A stretch of 36,314 nt of DNA, taken from the NCBI GenBank assembly GCA_022827685.1, contig JAJEIH010000113.1, positions 1-36,314 of the forward strand, in the 5' to 3' direction. The notes beneath the pieces are model-generated. The model was not told the origin of the DNA, searched no databases, and was given only the letters and a program-made list of their open reading frames with translations. The translations under genes and the position numbers were made by a program. Shown piece by piece: positions 17,206-25,825 of the stretch. Origin of the DNA: Alphaproteobacteria bacterium (GTDB lineage: Bacteria > Pseudomonadota > Alphaproteobacteria > Bin95). Position 1 is the first letter of the stretch. Each line of letters starts with the position of its first letter.

Positions 17206-20200
17206 TCAGAACCTGAATTGCAAAGCGGCCGAGATTCGGCTTTCCGGGCCGCCGGCTTGCGGAGCGCGGCGTTCGGCGGCGAGTTTCAGCACGGGACCCG
17301 CCAGCGGCCCGATATCGACCCCGAGCGCCAGGCGCCGGACGTCCACGCCGGCAAGGCCGAGCGCCGCGTGCGGTTCGAACAGCGAGCGGTGCGAGACGAA
17401 GCGCCAGCCGGCCTTCAGGTCCAGAGTGGGCAGCGCCTTGCCGCCGCCGCGTTTCGGCGCCTCGCGGGACCAGAGTGGTTCGGGTTCCCCGCTCCCGCCG
17501 GCCGGCGCCCCGTACGCCCCGGCCACCGACCATGACGGTCCGCCGCGGTTGGCGTCCGCCGGCTGCCGCACCGTGACCGTCAGGCCTAGTTCCCGATACT
17601 CGCGGCCGGAGCGCCAGACCAGGCTCCGCGACCGGATGTCCGCGCGCCCGGACGACGCCGGCAACGGCGATGTGAGGCCGCTCGACAGCTCGAGACCCAG
17701 ACCGCGCACACCGTCGCCGCCGTCGCGGCGCAACGACAGGGACGTGTAGTAAACAGCTTCCCCTTCCTCCAGCGCAGCCTCGATGCCGAGGCTCTGGCGG
17801 TCCGTGGAAGCGGAGAGGGAGCCGATGGCCGTCCGTGCATCCCCGTCCGCTGCGAGCCGCGCGAGACCGCCCGCGCCGGATACCGAGAGCTTCAGAGCCC
17901 CGGACATCGGCAGCGGGCTGCGGAAACCGGCGGAGACGGTTGCCAGTTCGGCGTCTGCGGTCTCGACGCCCCGGCCGGCAGTCTCATTCCGGATGGTTCC
18001 CCGCCCGCCGCCGAGGGTCATCCAGGCCATTCCTCCGTCCTCGAAATGCCGTTGCAGAAAGGGATGCACGCTGTCCACGACGGTCTCAATCGCGCCGGAC
18101 ACGGCGTCGGCGCCGTATTCCAGTTCTCCCTCGCTGCGAGCCAGCGCCGCTCCGAAAAGCCATCGCCCGCCGAGCCGCATATCGAGCCCGAACCATGTCG
18201 ACAACAACCGGCCTCCGAAGCGCGCCCCCGGACCGGCCGCCCCTCCGAATCTTCGCAGCTCGCCGCGATGCCAAAGCGACCATTGCGGAAGCCGCCCGCC
18301 CGCCGGGGCCCCGAGGGGAATCCGGAAGGCGCTTTTCCGGAGCGCCTCGCGCGCGTTCATGCCGACGGTCATCGCCTGCCGCCCGTCGGCTGCCGGAGGT
18401 TGCGCCTCTTCGTTGCGGGCCGGCGCGAACAGCGGAAGCTCGCGCCCGGCCAGAACGACCCGCGCCGCGTCCGGACCGGCGGAGAACCGCTCGCCGATAA
18501 CAATTTCCGCGCCCGCCGCTACATGGCCTGCAAGGCCCGCCATAACAGCCTTGACGGTCCTTCGCTCGGCGGGCTTCGCGACGGCCCTGGGCGTTGCGGA
18601 CACGAGATCCGAACCGGGGCTGCGGTTCGGGAACAGGCAGTCATTTCTTGTGCAATACCGGACCCGGAACACATATTCGACGTTGCCTTTCAGTGCTGCT
18701 TCAACGTCGTTTTCCCAACCCCTCGCAACAACATGGCGGGTCGTTTCCCGGCTGCTGCCGGATATGTCTATCCATCGGTCCGCGCCTGTGTCTGCACGTG
18801 ATCTGGCGACATGTTGCCATTTGACGATCGCCGGATGTTTCGGGTCCTCCCATGTCAGCACGACCTGCCCGTAGCCGGCATGGGCCTTAAGGCCTGTCGG
18901 TCTGGCCAGGCCGGGCAAAGGGACAACCGTAACTCCTGCCGATTCAAGGCTGTATCCACTGCTGTTTACGGCTCTAACGCGGAAGGTGTGGGGCGTGCCG
19001 CCTTCAAGGCCGGTAATTGTATGGCCGGTCGTTCCGGCATGGCTGCCGGGAATGTCGGTCCAGTCGCCGAATTCGCCCGTTGTCCGGTAACGGTATTGCC
19101 AAAGCGTGACGCTCGGATCGCCTGAAGCCTTCCAATCCAGCGATGCCTCGTTCACGCCCGGCTCCGCCACGAGTTCCTCCGGCCTGGCCGGGAGAGGCGG
19201 CAGCGGGACGGTTGCGGTCGCCACGTCTGATTCCGCGCCCGTACGGTCGCCGGCGACGGCGCGGACCTTGAAACCGTATGAGGAGCCGGCCATGAGGCCA
19301 ATGACGGTGTGGCTTGTTGTGGTGGCTGCACTGCCGGCGATGAATGTCCAGTCCTGCTCGAATTCCCCGTCTCCCTGCCGCCGGTTGTATTCCCAGCCGG
19401 TGATTGCGCCGTCGCCGGGGTCGTCCCATTCGAGCAGCACTTCTCCGCTGCCGGATGTCGCGGTAAGGCCCGTCGGCTTCGCCGGAACGGCGAATGGGGT
19501 AGCCTCGGTCTCGTCCGACTCCAGGCCGGAGCCGCTGCTGTTGACGGCCCGGACGCGGAAATGGTGGGGAATGCCGGCAGCAAGCCCGGCCACAGTGTAT
19601 CCGGTCGTCGCCGCGCCGCCGCCGGGGATGTCGGTCCAGTCTCCGTAGCTGCCGGTCGTCCTGTAACGGTACTGCCAGCCGGTAATCGTCGCGTCGCCCG
19701 GATCGTCCCAGGCGAGCGCGACCGCGCGGTCTCCGGGCGTCGCCGCGAATCCCTCCGGCCTGGCCGGAACGGACGGCAGGGCTGCGACCGCCTCGTCCGA
19801 CTCCGCGCCGGTGCCGCTCATGTTCAGGGCGCGGACCTTGAAGCCGTAGGAGAAGCCGGTGCCGAGGCCCGTGACCTTGTGGCTCATCGTGGCGGCGGCG
19901 CTGCCGAGGATGTTTGTCCATTCCTCCTCGTACTCGCCGTCCAGCCGCCGCTGGTTGTATTCCCAGCCGGTAATGCTCGGGTCCATCGGGTCGTTCCACT
20001 CCAGCACGGCCTCTCCGGCGCCGGGCGTCGCGCTGAGGCCCGCCGGTTTGGCCGGAACGGCAAGCGGGGTTGCGGTCGCCTCGCCGGACGGCGCACCGGG
20101 GCCGCTGCGGTTGACGGCCCGGACCTCGAAGCGGTGGACGACATCGTTGGCGAGTTTCGTCACCGTATGGCCTGCCGTCTTTGCCCCGCTGCCGTCAATG

Positions 20201-23200
20201 CCGGTCCAGCCCCCGTAGCCGCCGGTCGTCCTGTAGCGGTACTGCCAGCCGGTAATCGTCGCATCGCCCGGGTCGTCCCAGGCGAGCGCGACCCGCCCGT
20301 CGCCTGGCGTTGCCGTGAGGCCCGTTGGTTTTGCGGGCACTGCGATGGGGGTTGCGGTAGCTTCATCGGACTCCGCGCCGCTGCCGCTTGCATTGACGGC
20401 GCGAAGCTTGAAGCCGTGGGCGGTTCCGTTGTCGAGGCCGGTCACGGTATGGGCGGCCGTCCCGGCGCCGCTGCCGGAGATGTCCGCCCAGTTTCCGTAA
20501 CTGCCTGTTGTCTTGAGGGCGTATTGCCAGCCGGCAATCGTCACATCGCCCGGGTCGTCCCAGGCGAGCGCGACCCGCCCGTCGCCCGGCGTTGCCGTGA
20601 GGCCCGTTGGTTTTGCGGGCACGGCGATGGGAGTTGCGGTAGCTTCATCGGACTCTGCGCCGCTGCCGCTTGCATTGACGGCGCGAAGCTTGAAACGGTA
20701 GGCCGTTCCGTTGTCGAGGCCGGTCACGGTATGGGCGGTCGTCCCGGCGCCGCTGCCGGAGATGTCCGCCCAGTTTCCGTAACTGCCTGTTGTCTTGAGG
20801 GCGTATTGCCAGCCGGTAATCGTCGCGTCGCCCGGATCGGTCCATTGCAGCAATACCCGCCCGTCGCCCGGCGTTGCCGTGAAGCCCGTCGGCTTTACGG
20901 GCACGGCGACGGGAGTTGCAGCCACTTCGTCGGACTCCGCGCCGCTGCCATGTTCGTTCACGGCGCGGAGCTTGAAGACGTGACGGACGCCGTTCTCGAG
21001 CCCGGTTGCCGTGTAGGCAGTCGTCATCGCATCGCTGCCCGGAATGTCCATCCACGCCCCGAAACCGTCCGTGGTCCTGATCGCGTATTGCCATCCCGAA
21101 ATCGTCGGGTCGTCCGGGTCGCTCCAAGCCAGCGCAACCTGCCCGTCGCCGGACCGGGCGCTCAAGTCTTCCGGCGCGGCCGGGCGCAGCGACCGCGGCG
21201 CGGCGGACCGCTCCTCCGACTCCGGACCGTTGGCGGCGTTTACCGTCCTGATCTTGAAGACATATGTCGCGCCGTTCTCGAGGCCCGTTACGGTATGTTG
21301 CACGGTCCTGGCGTCGCTTCCGGGAATTTCGTCCCATTGTGCCTTGTAACTGCCGCCCGACTTCCTGCTCTTGAATTGCCAGCCCCGGATGCTCGCATCG
21401 TCGGGGTCGTTCCAGGCGAGCAACACCTCGCCGTCGCCGGGCTCGGCCCGGAACCCCGTGGGCTTGGCCGGCACCGCCTCCCGCGGCGTCGCGGCGGCTT
21501 CGTCGGACTCCGCACCGGCGCCGCTCGCGTTCAGCGCCCGGATCCTGAATGTGTGGGCCGTGTCGTTGGCAAGGCCGGCCACCGTATGGCGGACCGTGGA
21601 GGGGCCGCTGCCGGAGATGTCTTTCCAGGCGCCGTAGGCCGCTGTCGTCCTGAAGCGGTATTGCCATCCGGTGATGCTGTCGTCGCCGGGGTCGGTCCAG
21701 AACAGCTTCACCTGCGTATTGCCCGCCTCCGCGCGAAGGCCGGACGGCTTTTCAGGAACCGGCCGCGGCGTGGCGGCGACGGCGTCGGATTCCGCACCGT
21801 TGCCGCCGGCGTTGACAGCGCGGATTTTGAAGGTGTGCCCGACGCCGTTGGAAAGGCCGGTAACGGTGTGGCCGGTGGTGGCCGCGTCACTGCCCTCAAT
21901 GTCCGTCCAGGCGCCGTAACCGCCGGAGGTCCTGAACGAATACTGCCAGCCGGTAATCGTGGAATTCAGCGGGTCGTTCCAGGCCAGAGCGACCCGCGCA
22001 TCCCCCGCCTTTACCGTGAATCCCGAAGGTTTGGCCGGACGGGACAGGGGCGTCGAGGACGCCTCTTCGGATTCAACGCCGGGGCCGACATCGTTCACAG
22101 CCCGGATCTTGAACCTATGTGCCGTCCCGTTGGGCAGGTCGGACACGACATGGCGTGTTGTCATGGCGCCGCTGCCGGCGATGTCGGTCCAGCTCCCGTA
22201 GCCGCCTGTCGTCCTGTAGGCATACTGCCATTTCTCGATCGAAGCGTCCGACGGGTCGTCCCATGAAAGCGTGACCTGCCCGTCGCCTGCGAGCGCGGCA
22301 AATCCGGCCGGTTTCTCCGGCACTCTCGTCATGGGCGTCGCGGAGACCTCGTCGGACCCGGCGCCGGCCCCAATATCGTTCACGGCCCGGATCCTGAATG
22401 TGTGGGTTATGTTGTTTTCGAGCATGGAAACAACGTGCCGCACTGTCGCCGCGCCGCTTCCCGCCATGTCGGTCCAGCCACCGTATTTGCCGATCGTCCT
22501 GTAAGCGTATTGCCATTTCGAAATCGTTTCGTTTCCCGGGTCGGCCCAGGTCAATATCGCCTTTCGATTGCCGGCTTCGACCGAGAACTCCGTGGGTTTT
22601 TCGGGGACTGTCGGCATGGGTGTCACCGGTTTTTCGTCCGACCGCCTTCCGGTTCCGGCCCCGTTGAACGCCTGAATCTGAAACACGTATCCGGTGCCGT
22701 TTTCGAGGCCGAGGACGGTATGGGTCGTCGTGTCGGCGTCGGAACCGGGAATGGCCGCCCAGCTTCCGTAACGCTCGTCCGCCTTTTTCCGGCGGAATTC
22801 CCAGCCCTGTATGCTGACATCGTCGGGATGGTCCCATATCAGCACGGCCCTCCGGTCTCCCGAAAGCGCCTGGAAACCGGCGGGTTTTTCGGGAAAGGCG
22901 GGATAGGGTTCGCCGGTCGCCTCATCGGATTCACGGCCGGGGCCGGCGGCATTGACCGCCCTGATCTTGAACTTGTAGGTCCGGTTATTCGCAAGACCGG
23001 TGACCGTGTAGCGCCTTGTGGCGGAGCCGCTCCCCGTCATGTCCGCCCAAACGGTATAAGAACCGGCGCTTGGCTGGTAGGCATATTGCCAATGCGTAAT
23101 CGTCGGGTCGCTCGGGCCCGACCACCGCAGACGGACCTGGGTGTTGCCGTCTTCGGTCGAGAGGCCGGCCGGCTTTGCCGGAGCGGATTGCGCGACAGAG

Positions 23201-23325
23201 CGGTCCGCCGACACGGCCGCAGCGCAGACCAGCAGGATGACCGCGGGCATCCGGCGGCTGTTTCGCGAATCCGCAGGCCGCGCTCCCGCACGCAGCGACG
23301 CCGCGCCGGCCGGTTTCGAAAACAA
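17206..23325 (-). CDS. Giant FN3-repeat protein with C-terminal autotransporter-like barrel
   Basis: A 2039-residue secreted surface protein. Residues 1-47 form a long signal region: 25 polar residues, then RNSRR and a hydrophobic stretch ending near VAQS. Residues about 49-1582 are 16 tandem fibronectin type III domains of about 94-100 residues, each with a GWQYxxRTTGxYGxWxDIxGS core and GLxNGxxHxFKxRAVN...ESDEAxATP close. Residues 1583-2039 look like an outer-membrane barrel: IVIGERF and WSLWHRGELRRF motifs, alternating strands and a terminal FRF. This fits a type V autotransporter presenting an FN3 rod; no enzyme or protease domain is visible. The TTG start at 23325 has GAGGGGG nine bases upstream; an in-frame ATG at 23250 would give a short ordinary signal peptide. 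Likely adhesion or matrix binding. Confidence 0.88.
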   Translation of the reverse strand: MFSKPAGAASLRAGARPADSRNSRRMPAVILLVCAAAVSADRSVAQSAPAKPAGLSTEDGNTQVRLRWSGPSDPTITHWQYAYQPSAGSYTVWADMTGSGSATRRYTVTGLANNRTYKFKIRAVNAAGPGRESDEATGEPYPAFPEKPAGFQALSGDRRAVLIWDHPDDVSIQGWEFRRKKADERYGSWAAIPGSDADTTTHTVLGLENGTGYVFQIQAFNGAGTGRRSDEKPVTPMPTVPEKPTEFSVEAGNRKAILTWADPGNETISKWQYAYRTIGKYGGWTDMAGSGAATVRHVVSMLENNITHTFRIRAVNDIGAGAGSDEVSATPMTRVPEKPAGFAALAGDGQVTLSWDDPSDASIEKWQYAYRTTGGYGSWTDIAGSGAMTTRHVVSDLPNGTAHRFKIRAVNDVGPGVESEEASSTPLSRPAKPSGFTVKAGDARVALAWNDPLNSTITGWQYSFRTSGGYGAWTDIEGSDAATTGHTVTGLSNGVGHTFKIRAVNAGGNGAESDAVAATPRPVPEKPSGLRAEAGNTQVKLFWTDPGDDSITGWQYRFRTTAAYGAWKDISGSGPSTVRHTVAGLANDTAHTFRIRALNASGAGAESDEAAATPREAVPAKPTGFRAEPGDGEVLLAWNDPDDASIRGWQFKSRKSGGSYKAQWDEIPGSDARTVQHTVTGLENGATYVFKIRTVNAANGPESEERSAAPRSLRPAAPEDLSARSGDGQVALAWSDPDDPTISGWQYAIRTTDGFGAWMDIPGSDAMTTAYTATGLENGVRHVFKLRAVNEHGSGAESDEVAATPVAVPVKPTGFTATPGDGRVLLQWTDPGDATITGWQYALKTTGSYGNWADISGSGAGTTAHTVTGLDNGTAYRFKLRAVNASGSGAESDEATATPIAVPAKPTGLTATPGDGRVALAWDDPGDVTIAGWQYALKTTGSYGNWADISGSGAGTAAHTVTGLDNGTAHGFKLRAVNASGSGAESDEATATPIAVPAKPTGLTATPGDGRVALAWDDPGDATITGWQYRYRTTGGYGGWTGIDGSGAKTAGHTVTKLANDVVHRFEVRAVNRSGPGAPSGEATATPLAVPAKPAGLSATPGAGEAVLEWNDPMDPSITGWEYNQRRLDGEYEEEWTNILGSAAATMSHKVTGLGTGFSYGFKVRALNMSGTGAESDEAVAALPSVPARPEGFAATPGDRAVALAWDDPGDATITGWQYRYRTTGSYGDWTDIPGGGAATTGYTVAGLAAGIPHHFRVRAVNSSGSGLESDETEATPFAVPAKPTGLTATSGSGEVLLEWDDPGDGAITGWEYNRRQGDGEFEQDWTFIAGSAATTTSHTVIGLMAGSSYGFKVRAVAGDRTGAESDVATATVPLPPLPARPEELVAEPGVNEASLDWKASGDPSVTLWQYRYRTTGEFGDWTDIPGSHAGTTGHTITGLEGGTPHTFRVRAVNSSGYSLESAGVTVVPLPGLARPTGLKAHAGYGQVVLTWEDPKHPAIVKWQHVARSRADTGADRWIDISGSSRETTRHVVARGWENDVEAALKGNVEYVFRVRYCTRNDCLFPNRSPGSDLVSATPRAVAKPAERRTVKAVMAGLAGHVAAGAEIVIGERFSAGPDAARVVLAGRELPLFAPARNEEAQPPAADGRQAMTVGMNAREALRKSAFRIPLGAPAGGRLPQWSLWHRGELRRFGGAAGPGARFGGRLLSTWFGLDMRLGGRWLFGAALARSEGELEYGADAVSGAIETVVDSVHPFLQRHFEDGGMAWMTLGGGRGTIRNETAGRGVETADAELATVSAGFRSPLPMSGALKLSVSGAGGLARLAADGDARTAIGSLSASTDRQSLGIEAALEEGEAVYYTSLSLRRDGGDGVRGLGLELSSGLTSPLPASSGRADIRSRSLVWRSGREYRELGLTVTVRQPADANRGGPSWSVAGAYGAPAGGSGEPEPLWSREAPKRGGGKALPTLDLKAGWRFVSHRSLFEPHAALGLAGVDVRRLALGVDIGPLAGPVLKLAAERRAPQAGGPESRISAALQFRF
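20311..20874 (-). repeat. Two near-identical 282-bp tandem modules inside the FN3 gene
   Basis: The 282 bases from 20311 recur from 20593 with few mismatches, exactly one 94-residue FN3 domain apart (domains 9 and 10). The preceding domains are more diverged. Third-position identity points to recent duplication or gene conversion rather than selection on protein alone. Such arrays change copy number by slippage or recombination and may be collapsed in short-read assemblies. Confidence 0.8.
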
Positions 23326-23445
23326 ATGCGGTTCCCCCTCGCATGCCCAAGCATGGCGGCCCCGTTAGCGGAGCCGCTCCCCCACAGGGGATTCCGTCGT
23401 CAGGGGGATAGGTTGTAAAGAAACCGCCGGTTATATCTGACAAAC

Positions 23446-23474
23446 CAATAAGGCATATCTAGGACTTTTTTCAA
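23446..23474 (-). promoter_or_regulatory. Candidate promoter of the FN3-repeat gene
   Basis: Read leftward, TTGAAA (23474-23469), 17 bases, then TTATTG (23451-23446), about 120 bases before the TTG start. The region 23326-23714 has no gene. It is the most AT-rich patch nearby. The rest shows only an imperfect GC-rich hairpin near 23370-23400. Confidence 0.35.
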
Positions 23475-23714
23475 ACAGAACGATGGCGCCAGGAAAGTCG
23501 CGACATGCTGACGTCAGGAAAGGCGGCAGGCGGGGGTATTGAGCGTCCGCGACCCAGCTTGTTTCATCTCGGGAGCGCCGCGAGGCAGGAGAGAAGGAAC
23601 AACTAAAGAAAACGGCAAATGGGAAAATCTGGCCGGGAGCGGTGTCGAAGCGGCGCCTGCGGGACGATGCCGGCGCGGCGAAATGCAACCCGCGATGGCG
23701 ACAGCGGAAGGGGG

Positions 23715-24470
23715 TCAGCCGCCGCAGGCGGGGCAGCCGGCACGGCGCTTGAAGCGGATCGTCCGCATCGTGGCGCTGAGCGCATCGTAGAGCAGCAGAC
23801 GCCCGGAGAGGCCGTCGCCGATGCCGATCAGTTCCTTCAACGCCTCCACCGCCATGAGCGTGCCGACGACGCCGGCTACCGCGCCGAGGATGCCGGCTTC
23901 CGAGCAGGCCGGCACCGCGCCCGGCGGCGGCGGCTCCGGGAACAGGCACCGGTAGCAGGGATGCTCGGGCCCGGCATGGGGCTTGAAAGTGGAGACCTGG
24001 CCGTCGAAGCGCAGCACCGCGCCCGAGACGAGCGTCCGCCCGGCAGCAATGGCGGCGTCGTTGACGAGGTAGCGGGTAGCGAAATTGTCGCTGCCGTCGA
24101 GGATGAGGTCGTAGTCGCGGAAGAGCCGGGCGGCATTGGCCCCGGTCAGCCGCTCATTGTGGGTCTCGACGCGGATGGCGGGGTCGAGCGCATGGATGCC
24201 GGCTGCCGCGCTCTCGGCCTTGGGCCGGCCGATGCGCTCATTGCCGTGAATCACCTGGCGCTGGAGGTTGGAGACATCGACATCGTCGTCGTCGATGACG
24301 CCGAGCGTGCCGACCCCGGCGGCGGCGAGATAGAGCAGCACCGGCGCGCCGAGGCCGCCCGCGCCCACCGCCAGCACGCGCGAGGCCAGCAGCTTCTGCT
24401 GCCCGGCCCCGCCCACCTCCGGCAGGATCAGGTGCCGGGCATAGCGGTCGAGCTGTGCGTCGGTCAGCAT
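23715..24470 (-). CDS. moeB: MoeB/ThiF/HesA-type E1 adenylyltransferase
   Basis: A 251-residue ubiquitin-like-activating (E1) enzyme. These adenylate the C-terminal Gly of MoaD or ThiS so that sulfur can be added. The nucleotide-binding motif is GAGGLG (residues 37-42), the Arg finger region NLQRQ is at 68-72, the zinc ligands are C172/C175 and C246/C249, and a Cys stands at 189 in ACSEAGILG at the site of the E1 cysteine. The ATG at 24470-24468 gives the standard MLTDAQLDRYARHLIL start. It lacks a rhodanese domain. No MoaD or ThiS gene is near. It follows the DadA-like gene by 11 bases and should share its transcript. MoeB, ThiF and HesA cannot be told apart from sequence alone. Confidence 0.9.
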   Translation of the reverse strand: MLTDAQLDRYARHLILPEVGGAGQQKLLASRVLAVGAGGLGAPVLLYLAAAGVGTLGVIDDDDVDVSNLQRQVIHGNERIGRPKAESAAAGIHALDPAIRVETHNERLTGANAARLFRDYDLILDGSDNFATRYLVNDAAIAAGRTLVSGAVLRFDGQVSTFKPHAGPEHPCYRCLFPEPPPPGAVPACSEAGILGAVAGVVGTLMAVEALKELIGIGDGLSGRLLLYDALSATMRTIRFKRRAGCPACGG

Positions 24471-24481
24471 GACGGCGTGCT

Positions 24482-25726
24482 CTAGAACCGCCCGATGCTG
24501 TAGGGGGCGAGGTCGATGGCGGGCGCGCGTCCGGCGGCAAGGTCGGCGATATACCGCCCGCTGATCGGCCCGGCCGTGAGCCCCAGATGGCCGTGGCCGA
24601 AGCCGTACCAGACGTTCCGGTGCAGCCGGGAGGCGCCCAGCACCGGGAGCGAGTCCGGCGTGGCCGGCCGGTTGCCCATCCAGGGCGAGCCATCCGAGGC
24701 GTCGATGTCCCGGAACGCCTTGCGCGCATGGGCCCGGAGCGGCTCGATGCGCTTCCACTCGGGCGGTGTGTCGAGGCCGGCGAACTCGGCCGTGCCGGCG
24801 AGCCGGAGGCCCATCTCCATCGGCGTCGCCATGAATTTGCGGTCGTAGAAGGAGATCGGGTGGCGCGTCTCGACGCCCGGGTCCGGCAGGGTCAGGTGGT
24901 AGCCGCGCTCGGATTCGAGCACCGCCTTCTCGCCGAGCATTTCGGCAAGGCCCGCGGACCAGGCCCCGGCCGCGACGACGAAACCGTCCGCCGCCAGACG
25001 GCCCTCCGAGGTTCGGACCGCCGCGGGCCGGTCGTCGTCGAAATCGAAGCCGGCGACCCGGGCCGCCAGCACCCGGCCGCCTCCGCGCGTGAAGGCTTCC
25101 GCAAGGCCGGCGGTGAGCGCGCCCGGATTGATTGTATGGGCGCCCCCGGGAAAGAAGACCGCATGCGGGAAGATCGGCGCCAGCCCCGGCTCAAGCTGGC
25201 GGAGTTCGTCGCCGGAAAGCTCCTCTACCTCGAACCCCCGCTCACGCTGGCCCTCCCGGTCCCGCAAAGCAGCCCGGAAGCTGCGCGCGCTCTCATAGAC
25301 GGTGAGCGTCCCGTTCTGCCGGATGAGGCCCGCCGTGCCGGCCTCGGCGGCGAGGTCCTTGTGGGCGTCGAGGGCAAGGCGGTGGAGGGCGGCCATGGCG
25401 TCCATCTGCCGGCGCATCGGCTCCGGCCGGCCCGCGCGCACGAAGCGGATGAGCCAGGGCAGGAACTCCGGCAGGTGGCGCCAGCGGATGAACAGCGGCC
25501 CCATCGGGTCCAGCAGCCAGCGGGGCGCCTTGAACATGAGGCCGGGGCCGGTCTGCGGCAGGCAGGAGTGCGAACTGATCGCGCCGGCATTGCCGAAGGA
25601 GGTCATCGTGCCGGGCGGCTCGGGGTCGATCAGCGTGACCTTGCAGCCGTCGCGCCGCAGGTAGCAGGCCGTCGCCGTCCCGACGATGCCGGCCCCGATG
25701 ACGGCGATATGTTGCGCCTCGCTCAT
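24482..25726 (-). CDS. dadA: FAD-dependent D-amino-acid dehydrogenase-like oxidoreductase
   Basis: A 414-residue DAO-family flavoprotein. The Rossmann motif IGAGIVGTATACYL (residues 10-23) is followed by TLIDPEPPGTMTSFGNAGAIS, the region where DadA-type enzymes contact FAD. The C-terminus has GNRPATPDSLPVLGAS and GHLGLTAGPISGRYIADL, the second FAD segment. Members oxidise D-amino acids or related amines and pass electrons to the membrane. The substrate cannot be fixed. ATG start at 25726; the gene faces a CoA transferase with a 99-base divergent spacer, and MoeB lies downstream. Pairing with an E1 enzyme is unusual and may be only operon convenience. Confidence 0.9.
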   Translation of the reverse strand: MSEAQHIAVIGAGIVGTATACYLRRDGCKVTLIDPEPPGTMTSFGNAGAISSHSCLPQTGPGLMFKAPRWLLDPMGPLFIRWRHLPEFLPWLIRFVRAGRPEPMRRQMDAMAALHRLALDAHKDLAAEAGTAGLIRQNGTLTVYESARSFRAALRDREGQRERGFEVEELSGDELRQLEPGLAPIFPHAVFFPGGAHTINPGALTAGLAEAFTRGGGRVLAARVAGFDFDDDRPAAVRTSEGRLAADGFVVAAGAWSAGLAEMLGEKAVLESERGYHLTLPDPGVETRHPISFYDRKFMATPMEMGLRLAGTAEFAGLDTPPEWKRIEPLRAHARKAFRDIDASDGSPWMGNRPATPDSLPVLGASRLHRNVWYGFGHGHLGLTAGPISGRYIADLAAGRAPAIDLAPYSIGRF

Positions 25727-25825
25727 GGCCCGGCATATAGCACGGCGCCGGCCGGGGCGGCAGGCGGTTTGGCCTGCGGGGGAAACGCTCTAATGTCCCG
25801 GCCGCAGTCAGGGAGGCGGAGTGCC

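Noticed and set aside
19309-22266. 985-residue plus-strand open frame
   Set aside because: Antisense to the FN3 repeats; its apparent periodicity only mirrors the repeat on the coding strand.
17206-23325. Large toxin, such as a contact-dependent or RTX toxin
   Set aside because: No toxin, protease or calcium-binding repeats are visible; the whole passenger is FN3 modules before the barrel.
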